This document shows positions 6,181 through 8,159 of a stretch of 8,159 nt of DNA, in pieces. The number at the start of each line of letters is the position of its first letter. Position 1 is the first letter of the stretch. A model generated the notes under the pieces. It was not told where the DNA came from. It made no database searches and was given only the letters and a program-made list of their open reading frames with translations. The stretch lies in the NCBI GenBank assembly GCA_011523315.1, contig WTHE01000088.1, positions 1-8,159 of the forward strand. Direction: 5' to 3'. This stretch comes from Candidatus Binatota bacterium (lineage in GTDB: Bacteria; Desulfobacterota; Binatia; Bin18). Made by a program: the position numbers and the translations under genes.

Positions 6181-6186
6181 CTCCTC
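6181..6186 (-). promoter_or_regulatory. Strong ribosome binding site of pal
   Basis: GAGGAG on the minus strand is followed by AACG and the pal ATG at 6176. It is the strongest ribosome site in the Tol-Pal block, which fits the high copy number known for Pal. Confidence 0.7.
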
Positions 6187-6228
6187 AGTCCTTATTGTTT
6201 GTTGCTGAATGTCGCTGATCCGGTCCAC

Positions 6229-7554
6229 TCACTGGAGGCGGGCTGACCATGTCGGACTAGTATCATCTCCCCCCCCAGCCGTCAATTGTTTGACGCTGCG
6301 TCCATCCTGGCTGGCAATCCACAGCCGGCCGGCCGCGCTCAACACCACATAGCGCCCGTCCGGGGACCAGGAGGGATCCTCCCCGGCCGCCACCGTCCTC
6401 TCCCGGCCAGAGGCGATATCGACGATTTTGACCCGCATCCCACGGGATTGGCTCGTGTACGCAATCAGCCCTCCCCTGGGCGACCAGGTCGGCGAGGTAT
6501 TATACGCGCCCGAGAACGTCACCCGCCGGATCTTTCCCGAAGCGAGATCCAGCATATAAATTTGCGGTCCACCGCTGCGACTCGAACAGAACGCCAGGCG
6601 ACGTCCGTCCGGCGACCAGGCGGGCGAGACGTCAATGCCCGGGCTGGTCGTCAGACGGCGGAGCAGACGTCCCTGGGGAGACAACAGAAAGAGATCGATA
6701 TTGCCGTTTCTTTCTCCGCTCACGGCGATGGTCTTCCCGTCTGGCGACCACTGTCCGCTGTAGCCGATGGTTTTCGACAGCTGCCGCTCCTTACCGCTAC
6801 GCAGTTCAAAGCGAAACGGATAGGGCCCGCCCCGCTTGTACGAAATATAGAACAGGTCGGTCGCTCCGGGATTCCAGTGCGGTGCCAGGATGAGGCTTCT
6901 GGCGTGGGTCAGCCGCTCGACCTCGGCTCCGGTCAAGTCGGTGACATAGACTTCTTTGGCCCGCCCGCCGGCCCGGTTGGACACAAATGCGATTCTGGAG
7001 TTGAACGGGCCTTCCTCACCGGTCAGGAGCAGCATCACATGGTCGGCGAAACGATGCGCCATTCTGCGCAGGTCCGCTCGCCGACCACGATAACGCTTGC
7101 CGCCCAGGTACCGACGCTGGGCCACGTCAAACAGGCGCGCTTCGACGGTCAGCGCTTCGCCTTCGAGCCACACGCTGCCCTTCATCAGGGCCAGCGCGCC
7201 CAGCACCGACCAGTGGCCAAAGTTGATCTCGGCCTCCATGACTCTGTCCGGCCCCTCAAGATAGGTCGCGCGGTCAATGACCCGGAACAGGCCGGACAGG
7301 TCGAGGTCACGGGCGACGATATCAGAGAAGGCTGCTCCCAGCCCCTGGGCGGAACTCGACGGCTGCGGGGCCAGAGGCGAGAGCGCAATCGGCAGCCCTG
7401 CCCCACCCGGTTCGGGGACGGTGATTTCGATCTGGGCCTGGACCGAGCGGCACACTCCGAGGAGCACCGCCAGGGCCACAACCCCGATCCGACAGCTTCG
7501 CCTCAGGGTGATCCACCACTTACGTCGCGTCTCGACTTGCCAGTTGCCCATCAT
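6229..7554 (-). CDS. tolB: Tol-Pal system periplasmic protein TolB
   Basis: TolB is a periplasmic protein that binds Pal through its beta-propeller and TolA through its mature N-terminus, relaying energy to the outer membrane. The 441-residue product has a long basic N-terminus and a signal peptide with probable cleavage after VQA (residue 40), leaving mature QIEITVPEPGG. The TolB N-domain covers about 41-180 (FSDIVARDLDLSGLFRVIDR and similar). The six-bladed propeller covers about 185-441, marked by recurring WSPDG-type turns: WNPG at 227, WSPDG at 269, 313 and 396, WSPRG at 357 and WSAR at 436. Two ATGs are adjacent at 7554 and 7551. GAAGG is better spaced from the second, so the start may shift by one codon. 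The gene lies 56 bases after the tolA stop and has no visible terminator before pal. Confidence 0.96.
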   Translation of the reverse strand: MMGNWQVETRRKWWITLRRSCRIGVVALAVLLGVCRSVQAQIEITVPEPGGAGLPIALSPLAPQPSSSAQGLGAAFSDIVARDLDLSGLFRVIDRATYLEGPDRVMEAEINFGHWSVLGALALMKGSVWLEGEALTVEARLFDVAQRRYLGGKRYRGRRADLRRMAHRFADHVMLLLTGEEGPFNSRIAFVSNRAGGRAKEVYVTDLTGAEVERLTHARSLILAPHWNPGATDLFYISYKRGGPYPFRFELRSGKERQLSKTIGYSGQWSPDGKTIAVSGERNGNIDLFLLSPQGRLLRRLTTSPGIDVSPAWSPDGRRLAFCSSRSGGPQIYMLDLASGKIRRVTFSGAYNTSPTWSPRGGLIAYTSQSRGMRVKIVDIASGRERTVAAGEDPSWSPDGRYVVLSAAGRLWIASQDGRSVKQLTAGGGDDTSPTWSARLQ

Positions 7555-7610
7555 CCGCCTTCGCTCTGCCGCCCGCGTCTCAGTTCACGCCCCGGTGCTT
7601 CAGTCATCGC

Positions 7611-8159
7611 TCACTCGCCAAAAGCGACCTGGACTTTCTGGGACAGAAATTCATGCAGGTGCTCCACGGGTGGCGGGGGGAGCGGGTTGGCGTGATGCAC
7701 GGCACGCAGGGCCGACTGATCAAACGCCGCATTGCCCGACGAACGCGTCAGTTCGATATCCGCGATCTCGCCGTTGGGCCTGATACCGAACTGCACCACT
7801 GCGGTTAAGCCGGCCCGTTGGTGGGTGACAATCCAGCTGTCCTTGACCCGCTGCTGAACCAGGACGGTATACCCGACAAAGGCCGGCGGTCGGCGGCCGG
7901 AGCCGCCACCAGAGCCGGAGCCGCCGACCGTTCTGGACCCGACCGGTTGCCGGGCAGATCGTCCGGCCGTTCTCATGTTCTGGCGCACACGGTCAACAGC
8001 CTCGGCCAGCTGTCGCGTCTCACGGGCTCGGCGAGACATTGACGGTTGTGGCGTGGCCGATCTGACGACTGGCTTTTTCTGGGCCTTGGGTTTTTTAGCG
8101 GGCCGCTTAGCCTGCTGCTTGGGCGCAGGTGGAGGCGGCTTTTTGGTGGGTCGCTTGGC
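7611..8159 (-). CDS. tolA: TolA / TonB-family energy transducer, C-terminal part (5' end outside window)
   Basis: The frame stays open to the right edge, giving 182 residues. The ATG at 8039 is internal, because the upstream in-frame sequence is typical of the protein. TolA spans the periplasm from the inner-membrane TolQR motor to TolB and Pal. The visible part starts with a Lys/Pro/Ala/Gln-rich linker (KRPTKKPPPPAPKQQAKRP), continues through a basic helix-prone segment (SRRARETRQLAEAVDRVRQN) and a Gly/Ser linker (GGSGSGGGSG), and ends in a TonB-type C-terminal domain: VVQFGIRPNGEIADIELTRSSGNAAFDQSALRAV, then the Pro-rich loop NPLPPPP. The transmembrane anchor is not in the window. Domain family is confident. 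The name TolA rather than TonB rests on the position directly before tolB-pal-cpoB, with tolQ and tolR expected further upstream. Confidence 0.8.
   Translation of the reverse strand, partial: AKRPTKKPPPPAPKQQAKRPAKKPKAQKKPVVRSATPQPSMSRRARETRQLAEAVDRVRQNMRTAGRSARQPVGSRTVGGSGSGGGSGRRPPAFVGYTVLVQQRVKDSWIVTHQRAGLTAVVQFGIRPNGEIADIELTRSSGNAAFDQSALRAVHHANPLPPPPVEHLHEFLSQKVQVAFGE
7887..7930 (-). repeat. Inverted and direct repeats encoding the Gly/Ser linker of TolA
   Basis: Perfect 11-bp arms (plus-strand cggtcggcggc at 7887-7897 and gccgccgaccg at 7920-7930) flank a 22-base loop. A 12-bp direct repeat (gccggagccgcc, 7896-7907 and 7914-7925) overlaps them. The stretch encodes the GGSGSGGGSG linker, so low-complexity coding explains most of the pattern. 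The inverted repeat could still form mRNA structure. Confidence 0.7.

Noticed and set aside
6286..7695. 469-codon open frame on the plus strand opposite tolB
   Set aside because: It is longer than tolB, but its translation is Arg/Pro/Gly-rich without recognisable domains, while the minus strand encodes a complete TolB with propeller motifs. Long antisense frames are expected in GC-rich coding DNA.
1..8159. Mobile elements, CRISPR arrays, tRNA/rRNA, phage or defence genes
   Set aside because: I found no transposase or integrase motifs, no regularly spaced repeats and no tRNA-like cloverleaf. The window is filled by nine core genes and short gaps.

Overview
The window is a stretch of core bacterial chromosome from a GC-rich Gram-negative (diderm) organism. 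Every gene I can support reads on the minus strand, so transcription runs from high to low coordinates. A Tol-Pal system with two outer-membrane-type lipoproteins shows an outer membrane. The non-enterobacterial gene order (tolA-tolB-pal-cpoB-ribF-rluD-rho-rpsB-tsf) and a Pal with a C-terminal cysteine pair suggest a deltaproteobacteria-like or related deep proteobacterial/candidate-phylum lineage. That placement is a weak inference; the family-level gene calls are solid.

Layout in the direction of transcription: (1) 8159-4800 is the Tol-Pal envelope module, with a 5'-truncated TolA/TonB-type energy transducer, TolB, Pal and the coiled-coil/TPR protein CpoB (YbgF). (2) 4765-2828 holds ribF (FMN/FAD synthesis) and a rluD-type 23S rRNA pseudouridine synthase, spaced closely enough to be in the same operon. 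(3) A 230-bp gap (2827-2598) carries a near-consensus promoter, a C-rich G-poor stretch and a strong hairpin, and leads into rho. (4) A 143-bp gap (1268-1126) carries a second promoter and leads into rpsB (ribosomal protein S2) and tsf (EF-Ts). rpsB and tsf overlap by 4 bp, and tsf runs off the left edge.

Functionally, TolA, TolB, Pal and CpoB form the envelope-spanning machine that links proton-motive force to outer-membrane constriction at division. RibF makes the flavin cofactors. RluD, S2 and EF-Ts serve ribosome maturation and translation elongation, and Rho ends transcription. No mobile elements, CRISPR arrays, tRNAs or rRNAs are visible, and no gene-free stretch exceeds 230 bp. I see no undescribed defence, biosynthetic or mobile system. 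The points most worth a second look are regulatory: the rho leader, a nine-C tract inside the rpsB promoter spacer, and the tight rpsB-tsf coupling.
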